The translations under genes were made by a program, and so were the position numbers. Below the pieces are notes generated by a model that saw only the letters and a program-made list of their open reading frames with translations, was not told where the DNA came from and made no database searches. DNA of 15,079 bases, taken from assembly GCA_964602275.1 (NCBI GenBank), contig CAZRQF010000025.1, positions 1-15,079 of the forward strand, in the 5' to 3' direction. Positions 1-6,672 of this stretch are shown piece by piece (position 1 is the first letter of the stretch; every line of letters begins with the position of its first letter). The stretch is from RGIG6291 sp964602275 (lineage in GTDB: Bacteria > Bacillota > Clostridia > TANB77 > UBA1234).

Positions 1-196
1 AGGATTATCTCCAAATTCTTTCGATGGAAGAGGAAACTATTCAATGGGTGTTAAAGAACAATTAATATTCCCTGAAATTGAATACGATAAAATAGACAAA
101 ATCAGAGGTATGGACATTATATTTGTTACAACAGCTAATACTGATGAAGAGGCAAGAGAATTGTTAACACTTCTTGGTATGCCATTTTCAAAATAA
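1..196 (+). CDS. rplE: 50S ribosomal protein L5, C-terminal part (start outside window)
   Basis: The window opens inside this gene. The frame from base 2 encodes 64 residues ending in LLGMPFSK and a TAA stop at 194-196. The visible part includes GRGNYSMGVKEQ and FPEIEYDKIDKIRGMDI, the conserved C-terminal half of L5 (full length about 180 residues). L5 binds 5S rRNA in the central protuberance of the large subunit and contacts the P-site tRNA. rpsN follows after 12 nt, and its Shine-Dalgarno site overlaps the rplE stop, which is the normal spc-operon order rplE-rpsN-rpsH. Nothing in the visible part is abnormal. Confidence 0.97.
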   Translation, partial: GLSPNSFDGRGNYSMGVKEQLIFPEIEYDKIDKIRGMDIIFVTTANTDEEARELLTLLGMPFSK

Positions 197-208
197 AGGA
201 GGAGAACC

Positions 209-394
209 ATGGCAAAAAAATCATTAATAGCAAAACAAAAACTAGCTCCTAAATTTAGCACAAGACAATATAATAGATGCAAAATCTGTGGAAGACCACA
301 TGCTTATATTCGTAAGTTTGGTATATGCAGAATATGTTTTAGAGAATTAGCTCATAAGGGACAAATCCCTGGTGTTAAAAAATCGAGCTGGTAA
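209..394 (+). CDS. rpsN: 30S ribosomal protein S14, zinc-binding short form (type Z)
   Basis: A 61-residue S14 of the short zinc-ribbon class; the zinc-free form is about 90-100 residues. Cysteines at 24, 27, 40 and 43 form two CxxC pairs expected to hold one zinc ion. The end, GQIPGVKKSSW, is the family signature. S14 sits in the head of the small subunit and helps S3 and S10 assemble. AAAGGAGGAG just upstream overlaps the rplE stop, so translation is probably coupled. Zinc-type S14 is usual in Firmicutes and here sits in the main operon, so it is the housekeeping copy. A 93-nt spacer follows before rpsH; it holds only small weak inverted repeats (GAATTT/AAATTC near 434-456) and no gene. Confidence 0.98.
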   Translation: MAKKSLIAKQKLAPKFSTRQYNRCKICGRPHAYIRKFGICRICFRELAHKGQIPGVKKSSW

Positions 395-487
395 GATAAT
401 AATTAGGGTACAAACCTTAGTTGATACAAGCGAATTTGATAATAAATTAAATTCTAATATTTAGAACGAAAGGAGAGAAGTAAGTAG

Positions 488-883
488 ATGAACATTACTG
501 ATCCAATAGCAGATATGCTAACAAGAATTAGAAATGCAAATGCACAAAGACATGAAACTGTTGACATTCCTTCATCAAAAATGAAAAAGACTATTGCTAA
601 TATATTATTAGAAGAAGGATATATTAAATCAGTTGAAGAAATAGAAGATAATGGACAAGGCATTATCAGAATAACTCTTAAATATGTTAACAAACAAAAA
701 GTTATTACTGGTTTAAAGAGAATAAGCAAACCAGGTTTGAGAGTATATGCAAACAAAGAAGAATTACCAAGAGTTTTAGGCGGAATTGGTACTGCTCTAA
801 TATCTACATCAAAAGGTATTATGACAGACAAAAAAGCTAGACAAGAAGGCGTTGGAGGAGAAGTTTTAGCGTTTATTTGGTAA
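488..883 (+). CDS. rpsH: 30S ribosomal protein S8
   Basis: A 131-residue protein of normal S8 length. It starts MNITDPIADMLTRIRNAN, the typical S8 N-terminus, and ends in the conserved GVGGEVLAFIW. STSKGIMTDKKAR lies in the C-terminal RNA-binding domain. S8 is a primary 16S rRNA binder of the central domain and is needed for platform assembly. The ATG is preceded by GAAAGGAGAG. The open frame on the opposite strand across this gene is a compositional shadow. In E. coli S8 represses the spc mRNA by binding near rplE; whether that happens here cannot be seen. Confidence 0.98.
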   Translation: MNITDPIADMLTRIRNANAQRHETVDIPSSKMKKTIANILLEEGYIKSVEEIEDNGQGIIRITLKYVNKQKVITGLKRISKPGLRVYANKEELPRVLGGIGTALISTSKGIMTDKKARQEGVGGEVLAFIW

Positions 884-923
884 TTTAACATGAAAATAAA
901 TATTTGAGGAAGGAGATATAAAC

Positions 924-1460
924 ATGTCTAGAATAGGTAAAAAACCTATAACTGTTCCAGCAGGAGTAGAAGTAAAAATTGAAGCAGGAAACAATGTAAC
1001 AGTAAAAGGACCAAAAGGAACTCTTACAAAAAAGCTTCATGAAGATATGATTATAAAACAAGATGCTGGTGTAATAAATGTTGAACTTAATAATCCAGAA
1101 CAAAACAATTTACAAGGATTAACAAGAACATTATTAAACAATATGATTATAGGCGTAACAGAAGGATACCAAAAAGAACTTGAAATAAATGGTGTTGGTT
1201 ATAGAGCACAAAAACAAGGAAACAAACTTGTTTTAACAATGGGATTTTCACATCCAGTAGAGTTTGAAGAAAGAGATGGCTTAACAATTGAAGTACCTTC
1301 ACAAAACAGCATAATAGTAAAAGGTATGGATAAAGAAAAAGTTGGTCAATTATGTGCTGAAATAAGAAAGGTAAGACCACCAGAACCATATAAAGGTAAA
1401 GGTATTAAGTATGTTGGTGAGAGAATCATCAGAAAAGAAGGAAAAGTAGGTAAAAAATAA
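924..1460 (+). CDS. rplF: 50S ribosomal protein L6
   Basis: A 178-residue protein that starts MSRIGKKPITVPAGV, as L6 does. It has the two related alpha/beta domains of the family, and the C-terminal GKGIKYVGERIIRKEGK segment binds 23S rRNA. L6 lies near the sarcin-ricin loop and the factor-binding site. GAAGGAGAT precedes the ATG. Length and sequence are ordinary. What is unusual is what follows: a 152-nt spacer to rplR, holding a long inverted repeat, where a gap of about 20 nt is typical. Confidence 0.98.
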   Translation: MSRIGKKPITVPAGVEVKIEAGNNVTVKGPKGTLTKKLHEDMIIKQDAGVINVELNNPEQNNLQGLTRTLLNNMIIGVTEGYQKELEINGVGYRAQKQGNKLVLTMGFSHPVEFEERDGLTIEVPSQNSIIVKGMDKEKVGQLCAEIRKVRPPEPYKGKGIKYVGERIIRKEGKVGKK

Positions 1461-1468
1461 TCGAGAGG

Positions 1469-1593
1469 TGAGAATGTGAGATGTGAGAAATGAAAAGCTC
1501 AAATCTTGCAAACACCGAAAAAATAATTGAGGAGAAAAAAGATTGCAAATGAAGCGTATTTAAAAACTTTCATTTCTCACATCTTACTTCTCA
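1469..1593. repeat. MITE-like 125-bp inverted repeat between rplF and rplR
   Basis: Two arms face each other. Bases 1479-1495 and 1568-1584 are a perfect 17-bp inverted repeat, and a further 6 bp outside it (TGAGAA at 1469-1474, TTCTCA at 1588-1593) also match. The arms enclose about 72 nt with no usable open frame. The left arm itself reads as near-tandem copies of GTGAGA(A)T (GTGAGAAT, GTGAGAT, GTGAGAAAT). No U tract follows the right arm, so it should not terminate the operon, and the rplR Shine-Dalgarno site lies just downstream. Size and terminal inverted repeats resemble a non-autonomous mobile element or an intergenic repeat family. No clear target duplication is visible, so mobility is inference. 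Confidence 0.7.
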
Positions 1594-1612
1594 GTCAGAA
1601 AGGAGAAAAACA

Positions 1613-1972
1613 GTGATTAAAAAAGAGGCAAAAAATGACTTAAGAGTTAGAAGACATGTAAGAGTTCGTACTAAAGTAAGCGGTACAACTGAGCGTCCAA
1701 GACTTAGCGTTTTTAGAAGCAACAAAGGAATTTATGCTCAAATCATAGATGATGCTCAAGGAAAAACATTAGTTTCAGCATCAACATTAGATAAAGAAGT
1801 AAAAACTAAAGCTAGTAACATTGAAGCAGCAAAAGAAGTTGGTGAATTAGTTGCTAAAAGAGCCGTAAAAGCTGGAATCACAACAGTAGTGTTTGATAGA
1901 GGCGGATACATATATCACGGAAAAATCAAGGCACTAGCTGAAGCTGCTAGAGAAGCAGGTTTAGAATTTTAA
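1613..1972 (+). CDS. rplR: 50S ribosomal protein L18
   Basis: A 119-residue protein with the L18 core: basic N-terminus, ERPRLSVFRSNKGIYAQIIDD, and the C-terminal FDRGGYIYHGKIKALAEAAR. L18 binds 5S rRNA and with L5 fixes it into the central protuberance. The start is GTG at 1613, chosen because AAAGGAG at 1599-1605 lies about 7 nt upstream and because the protein then begins with the family's normal basic tail. The gene directly follows the MITE-like inverted repeat; its own Shine-Dalgarno site lies outside the repeat, so translation should be intact. Confidence 0.97.
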   Translation: MIKKEAKNDLRVRRHVRVRTKVSGTTERPRLSVFRSNKGIYAQIIDDAQGKTLVSASTLDKEVKTKASNIEAAKEVGELVAKRAVKAGITTVVFDRGGYIYHGKIKALAEAAREAGLEF

Positions 1973-1994
1973 GAAAATAAGGAGGGAAATTTAA

Positions 1995-2483
1995 ATGATA
2001 GATGCAAGTACATTAGACCTTAAAGAAAAAGTTGTTGCAATAAACAGAGTTGCTAAAGTTGTTAAAGGTGGTAGAACTTTTAGATTTAGTGCACTAGTTG
2101 TTGTAGGTGACGAAGAAGGTCATGTAGGCGTTGGAAATGGTAAAGCAGCTGAAGTTCCAGATGCAATAAAGAAAGCTATTGACGATGCAAAGAAAAATCT
2201 TGTCGAAGTACCTATTGTTAACACAACAATACCTCATGAAATTATAGGAAGTTTTGGCGCTGGAAAAGTATTATTAAAACCAGCTGAAGAAGGTACAGGA
2301 CTTTTATCTGGTGGAGCTGCAAGAGCAGTATTAGAACTTGCTGGATATAAAAATATTAGAACAAAAAATTTAGGTTCAAACAACCCAAGAAATGCTGTAT
2401 ATGCAACAATTAAAGCATTAAGCGAATTAAAAACAGTTGAACAAGTTGCAGCATTAAGAGGAATTAAAGTAAGCGAAATATAA
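1995..2483 (+). CDS. rpsE: 30S ribosomal protein S5
   Basis: A 162-residue S5. The N-terminal double-stranded-RNA-binding-like domain shows KVVKGGRTFRFSALVVVGD, and GHVGVGNGKAAEVPDAIKKA is also conserved. The C-terminal domain carries the GTGLLSGGAARAVLELAG and SNNPRNAVYAT motifs. S5 lies at the mRNA entry side of the 30S subunit and affects decoding accuracy and subunit joining. AAGGAGGG precedes the ATG, 22 nt after rplR. In most bacteria rpmD comes next; here only 41 nt separate the rpsE stop from the rplO start and no L30 frame fits. Confidence 0.98.
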   Translation: MIDASTLDLKEKVVAINRVAKVVKGGRTFRFSALVVVGDEEGHVGVGNGKAAEVPDAIKKAIDDAKKNLVEVPIVNTTIPHEIIGSFGAGKVLLKPAEEGTGLLSGGAARAVLELAGYKNIRTKNLGSNNPRNAVYATIKALSELKTVEQVAALRGIKVSEI

Positions 2484-2524
2484 TTAAATATTGTTAAAAC
2501 ATTTTAAGGGAGGTGCAAAGTATA

Positions 2525-2965
2525 ATGAAACTTGATGAATTAAGACCTGCACCAGGATCAAAAACAACTGGAAGAAGAGTTGGTAGAGGAATTGGTTCTG
2601 GACTTGGAAAAACATCTGGAAAAGGACATAAAGGTCAAAACGCAAGATCTGGCGGTGGAGTAAGACCAGGTTTTGAAGGTGGTCAAATGCCTTTATTTAG
2701 AAGACTTCCAAAGAGAGGATTTAAAAATAGAAATTCAAAAGAGTATACAGAAGTAACATTAGCTATGTTAGAACAATTAGAAAATGGAACTGAAGTTACG
2801 GCAGAAAGCTTAAAAGCAAATGGAATAATCAAAAAAGTTAATGATGGAATCGTAGTATTAGGAAATGGTGAATTAACAAAGAAACTAACTGTAAAAGCAA
2901 GCAGAGTAACAAAAACAGCTGAAGCTAAAATTGTTGCTGCTGGCGGAAAGATAGAGGTGGTTTAA
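2525..2965 (+). CDS. rplO: 50S ribosomal protein L15
   Basis: A 146-residue L15 starting MKLDELRPAPGS. It has the Gly/Arg-rich extension that reaches into 23S rRNA (GRGIGSGLGKTSGKGHKGQ), then GFEGGQMPLFRRLPKRGF and a compact globular C-terminal domain. L15 is a late assembly protein of the large subunit. The ATG at 2525 is chosen over an in-frame GTG at 2513 because that GTG lies inside the Shine-Dalgarno sequence AAGGGAGGTG and would add four non-conserved residues. The stop at 2963-2965 abuts the GTG start of secY, so the two are translationally coupled. rpmD is absent just upstream. Confidence 0.97.
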   Translation: MKLDELRPAPGSKTTGRRVGRGIGSGLGKTSGKGHKGQNARSGGGVRPGFEGGQMPLFRRLPKRGFKNRNSKEYTEVTLAMLEQLENGTEVTAESLKANGIIKKVNDGIVVLGNGELTKKLTVKASRVTKTAEAKIVAAGGKIEVV

Positions 2966-4276
2966 GTGTTTAAAACACTAAGTAATGCTTGGAAAATTCC
3001 AGAATTAAGAAAAAAATTATTATACACATTATTACTATTAGTAATATTTAGATTTGGATCTTATATTACTGCTCCAGGTGTAAATATTGAGTTGCTAGAT
3101 ACAATGAAAAGTTCAGCATTTTTGCAAACAGTTGATATAATAACTGGTGGAGCTTTTTCACAATTATCAATATTTGCAATGTCAATAAGCCCATACATTA
3201 CAGCATCAATTGTTATACAATTGCTTGCTGTAGCTATCCCTTCACTAGAAGCATTGTCTAAAGAAGGCGAACAAGGTAAGAGAAAATTATCAAGATATAC
3301 AAAATACACAGCCGTAATACTTGCAGCTGTTGAAGCAATCGGAATATATTTTACATATAGAGCATTCTTCATTTCAGAAGGAATGATGATTCCGTTAATG
3401 TTTATATTAACTTTAACTGCTGGTTCTACATTCTTAATGTGGATAGGCGACCAAATAACAAGCAAAGGTGTTGGTAGTGGTCTATCATTACTAATCTTTG
3501 CGGGAATAGTATCTGGTTTACCAAAAACAGTTAGTTACTTATATAGCTTGCTTTTTGTAGACGGAGTTTTCTCAATTGGTGGAGCAATAACAGCAATTGC
3601 CGTTGTAATTGGTGCAGTTTTACTAATTGCAGGTGTTGTTTGGGTAACAGAAGCAGAAAGAAGAATACCAGTTCAATACGCAAAGAGAGTAGTTGGAAGA
3701 AAAATGTATGGTGGACAAAACACTCATATACCAATGAAATTGAGTATGGCAGGTGTTTTACCAGTAATCTTCGCTATGTCTGCAATGCAATTCCCAGCGA
3801 TGATTATTTCATTAATCAATCCTAACATTGCAACAGCAAGTGGATTCTGGGCTGGAGTATATAAAGTATGTTTATTCTCAAGCTTAGGTACATCTGAAGG
3901 AATGGTTATATATGGAATAATTCATAGTATAATATACTTATTATTAATCGTAGCATTTACATATTTCTATACATGGATGGTATTCAATCCAGTAGAAGTA
4001 TCAAATAATTTGAAGAAAAATGGTGGATTTATACCTGGTATAAGAGCAGGAAAGAAAACTGAAGAATATTTAAAAAATGTTTTAAATAACATCACAGTTT
4101 TTGGTGCTATATTCTTAGGAATAATAGCAATATTGCCAATATTAGCACAATTTGCTGGACTTCAAATATCATTTGGTGGAACAGCAATACTAATTATAGT
4201 AGGTGTTGCACTAGAAACAATAAGACAATTAGAATCACAAATGTTAGTAAGACATTACAAAGGATTCTTAGATTAA
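2966..4276 (+). CDS. secY: Protein translocase channel subunit SecY
   Basis: A 436-residue integral membrane protein, the usual SecY length, with about ten hydrophobic segments. Recognisable motifs are the N-terminal TLSNAWKIPELRKKLLYTL, the plug-region residues GGAFSQLSIFAMSISPYITA, the cytosolic loop AERRIPVQYAKRVVGRKM, and the C-terminal GIRAGKKTEEYLKNVLNNIT. With SecE and SecG it forms the channel for protein export and membrane insertion, driven by SecA or the ribosome. It starts with GTG directly after the rplO stop, and AGAGGTGG at the end of rplO serves as its ribosome-binding site. It ends with tandem stops (TAA TAA) and a strong terminator that closes the spc operon. Confidence 0.98.
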   Translation: MFKTLSNAWKIPELRKKLLYTLLLLVIFRFGSYITAPGVNIELLDTMKSSAFLQTVDIITGGAFSQLSIFAMSISPYITASIVIQLLAVAIPSLEALSKEGEQGKRKLSRYTKYTAVILAAVEAIGIYFTYRAFFISEGMMIPLMFILTLTAGSTFLMWIGDQITSKGVGSGLSLLIFAGIVSGLPKTVSYLYSLLFVDGVFSIGGAITAIAVVIGAVLLIAGVVWVTEAERRIPVQYAKRVVGRKMYGGQNTHIPMKLSMAGVLPVIFAMSAMQFPAMIISLINPNIATASGFWAGVYKVCLFSSLGTSEGMVIYGIIHSIIYLLLIVAFTYFYTWMVFNPVEVSNNLKKNGGFIPGIRAGKKTEEYLKNVLNNITVFGAIFLGIIAILPILAQFAGLQISFGGTAILIIVGVALETIRQLESQMLVRHYKGFLD

Positions 4277-4280
4277 TAAA

Positions 4281-4316
4281 AAATACGGTGCTTTATAAAA
4301 AGCATCGTATTTTTTT
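4281..4316 (+). terminator. Intrinsic terminator after secY
   Basis: A 14-bp stem (4281-4294 with 4299-4312, one G-U pair) closes a 4-nt ATAA loop and runs into a T tract ending at 4316. It lies 4 nt after the secY stop and separates the spc operon from the adk promoter. Confidence 0.92.
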
Positions 4317-4324
4317 GTTTTGCA

Positions 4325-4347
4325 CCAATATTTATTGATAATATTGG
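4325..4347. promoter_or_regulatory. Inverted repeat overlapping the adk -35 box (candidate operator)
   Basis: CCAATATT at 4325-4332 is repeated in inverse at 4340-4347 (AATATTGG), with 7 nt between. The -35 hexamer at 4335-4340 falls within it. An 8-bp dyad placed on a promoter suggests a repressor site, but AT-rich DNA makes such dyads by chance, so this is tentative. Confidence 0.35.
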
Positions 4348-4363
4348 CAAATTGTAATATAAT
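4335..4363 (+). promoter_or_regulatory. Sigma-A-type promoter for adk-map
   Basis: TTGATA at 4335-4340 and a perfect TATAAT at 4358-4363 are separated by 17 bp. Transcription should start near 4370, giving a leader of about 80 nt before adk. That leader contains a 7-bp hairpin (ATACTAT at 4387-4393 with ATAGTAT at 4399-4405). Because a terminator lies directly upstream, adk and map look like a separate transcription unit here. Confidence 0.8.
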
Positions 4364-4452
4364 GCATGTGTGAAAACTCAGTAGACATACTATTAATCAT
4401 AGTATAGCACATAAAGAATAATATGATTTTTTAGCAAAACAAGGAGGAAAAT

Positions 4453-5109
4453 ATGAAAAGATTAGTAATATTAGGAGCACCAGGAAGTGGCAAAGGTTCA
4501 CAATGCAAATGGATAACAAAAGATTATGATGTGCCACATATTTCAACAGGAGATATTTTGAGAAAAAACATAGCAGATGGTACAGAACTAGGAAAAGAAG
4601 CAAAATCATATATGGATAGAGGAGAATTAGTTCCAAGTGAATTAGTTATAGCTTTATTAAAAGCAAGACTTGACGAAGAAGATTGCAAACAAAAAGGATT
4701 TTTATTAGATGGTTTTCCAAGAACTGTTGAGCAAGCAGAAGCACTTGACGAATACCTAAAAGAAAACAATATATCGCTAGATAGAGTTATAAATATAGAA
4801 GTTGCAGACGAAGAGATAATGGCAAGAGCGTTAAACAGAAGAACATGCAGTAATCCTGAATGTAAAGAAATTTATAATTTGAGAGATAACGCACCAAAAG
4901 TAGAAAATGTTTGTGACAAATGCGGAAGTGCATTATTTGTAAGAGATGATGATAACGAAAAAACTGTATCAAAGAGATTAGAAGTATATCATACTCAAAC
5001 AGAGCCACTTATAAAGTATTACACAAATCAAGGAAAACTTGCAACTGTTGTAGGTCAAGTTTTGCTAGAAGATACAATAACACTAGTAAAAAAAGAACTA
5101 GAAAAATAG
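4453..5109 (+). CDS. adk: Adenylate kinase (zinc-finger LID type)
   Basis: A 218-residue long-form adenylate kinase, which interconverts ATP + AMP and 2 ADP in the cytosol. The P-loop GAPGSGKGSQ is at 8-17, the AMP-binding STGDILR is at 31-37, and DGFPRT, conserved in nucleoside monophosphate kinases, is at 86-91. The LID domain carries four cysteines (132, 137, 154, 157), the structural zinc site common in Gram-positive enzymes. The first pair is spaced CX4C rather than the usual CX2C. AAGGAGG precedes the ATG. It lies in the usual secY-adk-map order but has its own promoter, and map follows after 12 nt in the same transcript. Confidence 0.98.
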   Translation: MKRLVILGAPGSGKGSQCKWITKDYDVPHISTGDILRKNIADGTELGKEAKSYMDRGELVPSELVIALLKARLDEEDCKQKGFLLDGFPRTVEQAEALDEYLKENNISLDRVINIEVADEEIMARALNRRTCSNPECKEIYNLRDNAPKVENVCDKCGSALFVRDDDNEKTVSKRLEVYHTQTEPLIKYYTNQGKLATVVGQVLLEDTITLVKKELEK

Positions 5110-5121
5110 AAAGGAAAAAAT

Positions 5122-5883
5122 ATGATTGCATTAAAAAATGATAAAGAAATACAAAAAATTAGAGAAGCAGGACATATCGTTTTTTTGGCACATGAGGCAA
5201 TAAGAGAGGCAATAAAGCCAGGAGTAACTACGAAGGAACTTGATGAAATTGCGGAAAAACTGATATTAGAACATGGGGCAGTGCCATCATGCAAAGGATA
5301 TCCACAAGGTTCAAGTAATCCATTCCCAGCAACTTGCTGTATGTCAGTAAATGATGAAATAATACATGGAAGACCAACAAATATTCCGCTAAAAGATGGG
5401 GATTTATTAAGCGTAGACATTGTAGCAGATAAAGACGGATACTTTGCGGATGCCGCTAGAAGTTATGTAGTTGGAAAAGGCAATCCAAAAGCAGAAAAAC
5501 TTATAAAAATAACTGAAGGTGCATTCTGGGAAGGGCTTAAAATGGTTAAAATAGGTAACAGAATTTCTGACATTTCGCATGCAATACAAGAATATGCTGA
5601 AAAAAATGGATATTCTGTTGTTAAAGAGTTTCAAGGACATGGAGTAGGATTTGCTATGCATGAAGATCCAGGTGTGCCTAATTTTGGAAGACCTGGAAGA
5701 GGACCAAGACTAGAAGAAGGCATGGTGCTTGCCATAGAACCTATGATAAATTTGGGAAGTGCTGAGATATGCGAACTAGATGATGGTTGGACAGTAGTTA
5801 CAGATGATGGCGAAATATCTGCACATTATGAAAATACAGTTGCCATTACGAAAAATGGACCAGTAATATTAACTTTGAATTAA
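5122..5883 (+). CDS. map: Methionine aminopeptidase, type I
   Basis: A 253-residue type I enzyme that removes the initiator methionine from nascent proteins. The five metal ligands can be placed at D99 (LLSVDIV), D110 (GYFADAAR), H173 (FQGHGVG), E206 (LAIEPM) and E237 (HYENTV), and the substrate-contacting H82 is in IIHGRP. The short N-terminus without a zinc-finger extension is the usual bacterial form. AAAGGA lies upstream of the ATG and the gap to adk is 12 nt. It is followed by a 15-bp hairpin that may end the adk-map transcript. Confidence 0.98.
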   Translation: MIALKNDKEIQKIREAGHIVFLAHEAIREAIKPGVTTKELDEIAEKLILEHGAVPSCKGYPQGSSNPFPATCCMSVNDEIIHGRPTNIPLKDGDLLSVDIVADKDGYFADAARSYVVGKGNPKAEKLIKITEGAFWEGLKMVKIGNRISDISHAIQEYAEKNGYSVVKEFQGHGVGFAMHEDPGVPNFGRPGRGPRLEEGMVLAIEPMINLGSAEICELDDGWTVVTDDGEISAHYENTVAITKNGPVILTLN

Positions 5884-5890
5884 ACAATAA

Positions 5891-5924
5891 AAAGTGCTTA
5901 AAATGTTGACATTTTAGGCACTTT
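5891..5924 (+). terminator. Hairpin after map; loop contains the -35 box of the next promoter
   Basis: Bases 5891-5905 pair with 5910-5924: 15 bp with one G-T pair and a 4-nt TTGA loop. It starts 7 nt after the map stop. The 3' side ends in TTT and then GTTGTATAATTT, a broken T tract, so termination may be partial. The loop and the first bases of the right arm form TTGACA at 5906-5911, the -35 box of the downstream promoter. Confidence 0.65.
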
Positions 5925-5934
5925 GTTGTATAAT
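5906..5934 (+). promoter_or_regulatory. Consensus sigma-A promoter for KOW gene-infA-alpha operon
   Basis: Perfect TTGACA at 5906-5911 and perfect TATAAT at 5929-5934 are separated by exactly 17 bp, the best promoter in the window. Initiation near 5941 would give a leader of about 35 nt to the TTG start at 5976. It probably drives the KOW gene, infA, rpmJ and the ribosomal genes to rplQ, since no terminator interrupts them. Confidence 0.88.
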
Positions 5935-5975
5935 TTACTGGTTAGATTAAGGCAAAATTTGTATGATAAGGTAGG

Positions 5976-6248
5976 TTGATAAATAAGTGCGGTATAGAAC
6001 TGGGAAATGTAGTGAAATCAATAGCAGGAAGAGATAAAGGAAATTTATTTGTTGTTGTAAAAATTGATGATGATGAAAAATATGTATATCTTGTGGATGG
6101 AAATATTAGAAAAGTAGAAAATCCAAAAAGAAAAAAGATAAAACATATTGAATTAACCAACTATTCTGACGAAACTTTGACTGAAAGAATTACTAAAAAA
6201 AGAAAGCTAACAAATCAAGAAGTAAAAAAATTCTTGAGAGAAATTTAA
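5976..6248 (+). CDS. KOW-domain RNA-binding protein, L14e-like
   Basis: A 90-residue basic protein with an N-terminal KOW/SH3-like fold: LGNVVKSIAGRDKGNLFVVV at about 9-28, then YVYLVDGNIRKVENPKRKKIKHI. Clostridia commonly have such a protein, resembling archaeal/eukaryotic L14e, between map and infA. Its role is not well defined; ribosome or rRNA binding is inferred from the fold and position. The start is TTG at 5976: the frame has a stop at 5967-5969 and the next in-frame start, GTG at 6012, would cut into the KOW motif. AAGG at 5968-5971 is a weak, close ribosome site. A three-codon open frame (ATG at 5963, stop 5972-5974) lies just before the start. Confidence 0.88.
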   Translation: MINKCGIELGNVVKSIAGRDKGNLFVVVKIDDDEKYVYLVDGNIRKVENPKRKKIKHIELTNYSDETLTERITKKRKLTNQEVKKFLREI

Positions 6249-6270
6249 GAAAAATGGAGGAAGTTTAAGT

Positions 6271-6489
6271 ATGTCTAAAGAAGATATAATTGAAGTTGAC
6301 GGTACTGTCGTAGAAGCACTGCCAAATGCTGAGTTTATTGTAGAACTAGAAAAGGGACATAGATTGCATGCACATATTTCAGGTAAATTGAGAATGAATT
6401 TTATAAGAATATTGCCAGGAGATAAAGTGAAAATCGAACTTTCACCATATGACTTAAACAGAGGGCGTATCACATGGCGTGGTAAATAA
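6271..6489 (+). CDS. infA: Translation initiation factor IF-1
   Basis: A 72-residue protein that is a single OB (S1-like) fold from end to end. It shows MSKEDIIEVDGTVVEALPNA, HISGKLRMNFIRILPGDKVK and the C-terminal GRITWRGK. IF-1 binds the A site of the 30S subunit and assists IF-2 and IF-3 in start-site selection. TGGAGGAAG precedes the ATG and the gap to the KOW gene is 22 nt. Length and motifs are normal. Confidence 0.98.
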   Translation: MSKEDIIEVDGTVVEALPNAEFIVELEKGHRLHAHISGKLRMNFIRILPGDKVKIELSPYDLNRGRITWRGK

Positions 6490-6558
6490 TAGCGCGGCAA
6501 CGCTTTTAAAGAGCGTATAATATATAAAAACTGGTAATAAACCTAAGGAGGGAAAGAA

Positions 6559-6672
6559 ATGAAAGTAAGACCATCAGCAAAGAAGATTTGCGACAAATGC
6601 AAAGTAATCAAAAGAAAAGGCGTAGTTAGAGTAATATGCGAAAACCCAAAGCATAAACAACGCCAAGGTTAA
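6559..6672 (+). CDS. rpmJ: 50S ribosomal protein L36 (zinc-binding form)
   Basis: A 37-residue gene starting MKVRPSAKKICDKC and ending HKQRQG. C11, C14, C27 and H32 are the CCCH zinc ligands of the zinc-containing L36 form. L36 is a small late-assembly protein that stabilises 23S rRNA near the L7/L12 stalk base. AAGGAGGG precedes the ATG. The position between infA and rpsM is the standard one. The spacer before it has only a 5-bp hairpin (ACGCT at 6500-6504 with AGCGT at 6512-6516). Confidence 0.97.
   Translation: MKVRPSAKKICDKCKVIKRKGVVRVICENPKHKQRQG

Noticed and set aside
454..891. 145-codon open frame on the minus strand across rpsH
   Set aside because: It lies fully over a conserved gene, has no recognisable motif and reflects the composition of AT-rich DNA with AGA-rich codons.
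1531..1555. GGAG with following TTG/ATG inside the rplF-rplR inverted repeat, as a small gene or old rplR start
   Set aside because: The frames from these starts close after a few codons, and nothing resembles L18 or another known peptide.
2513..2524. GTG at 2513 as start of rplO
   Set aside because: It is part of the Shine-Dalgarno sequence; ATG at 2525 gives the family N-terminus.
5055..5420. 121-codon minus-strand open frame over the adk-map junction
   Set aside because: It spans parts of two well-supported genes in antisense and its product has low-complexity hydrophobic and Ser-rich stretches.
6493..6521. TATAAT at 6516-6521 before rpmJ as a promoter
   Set aside because: The matching -35 position reads CGCGGC, far from consensus, so the hexamer is probably chance in AT-rich spacer.
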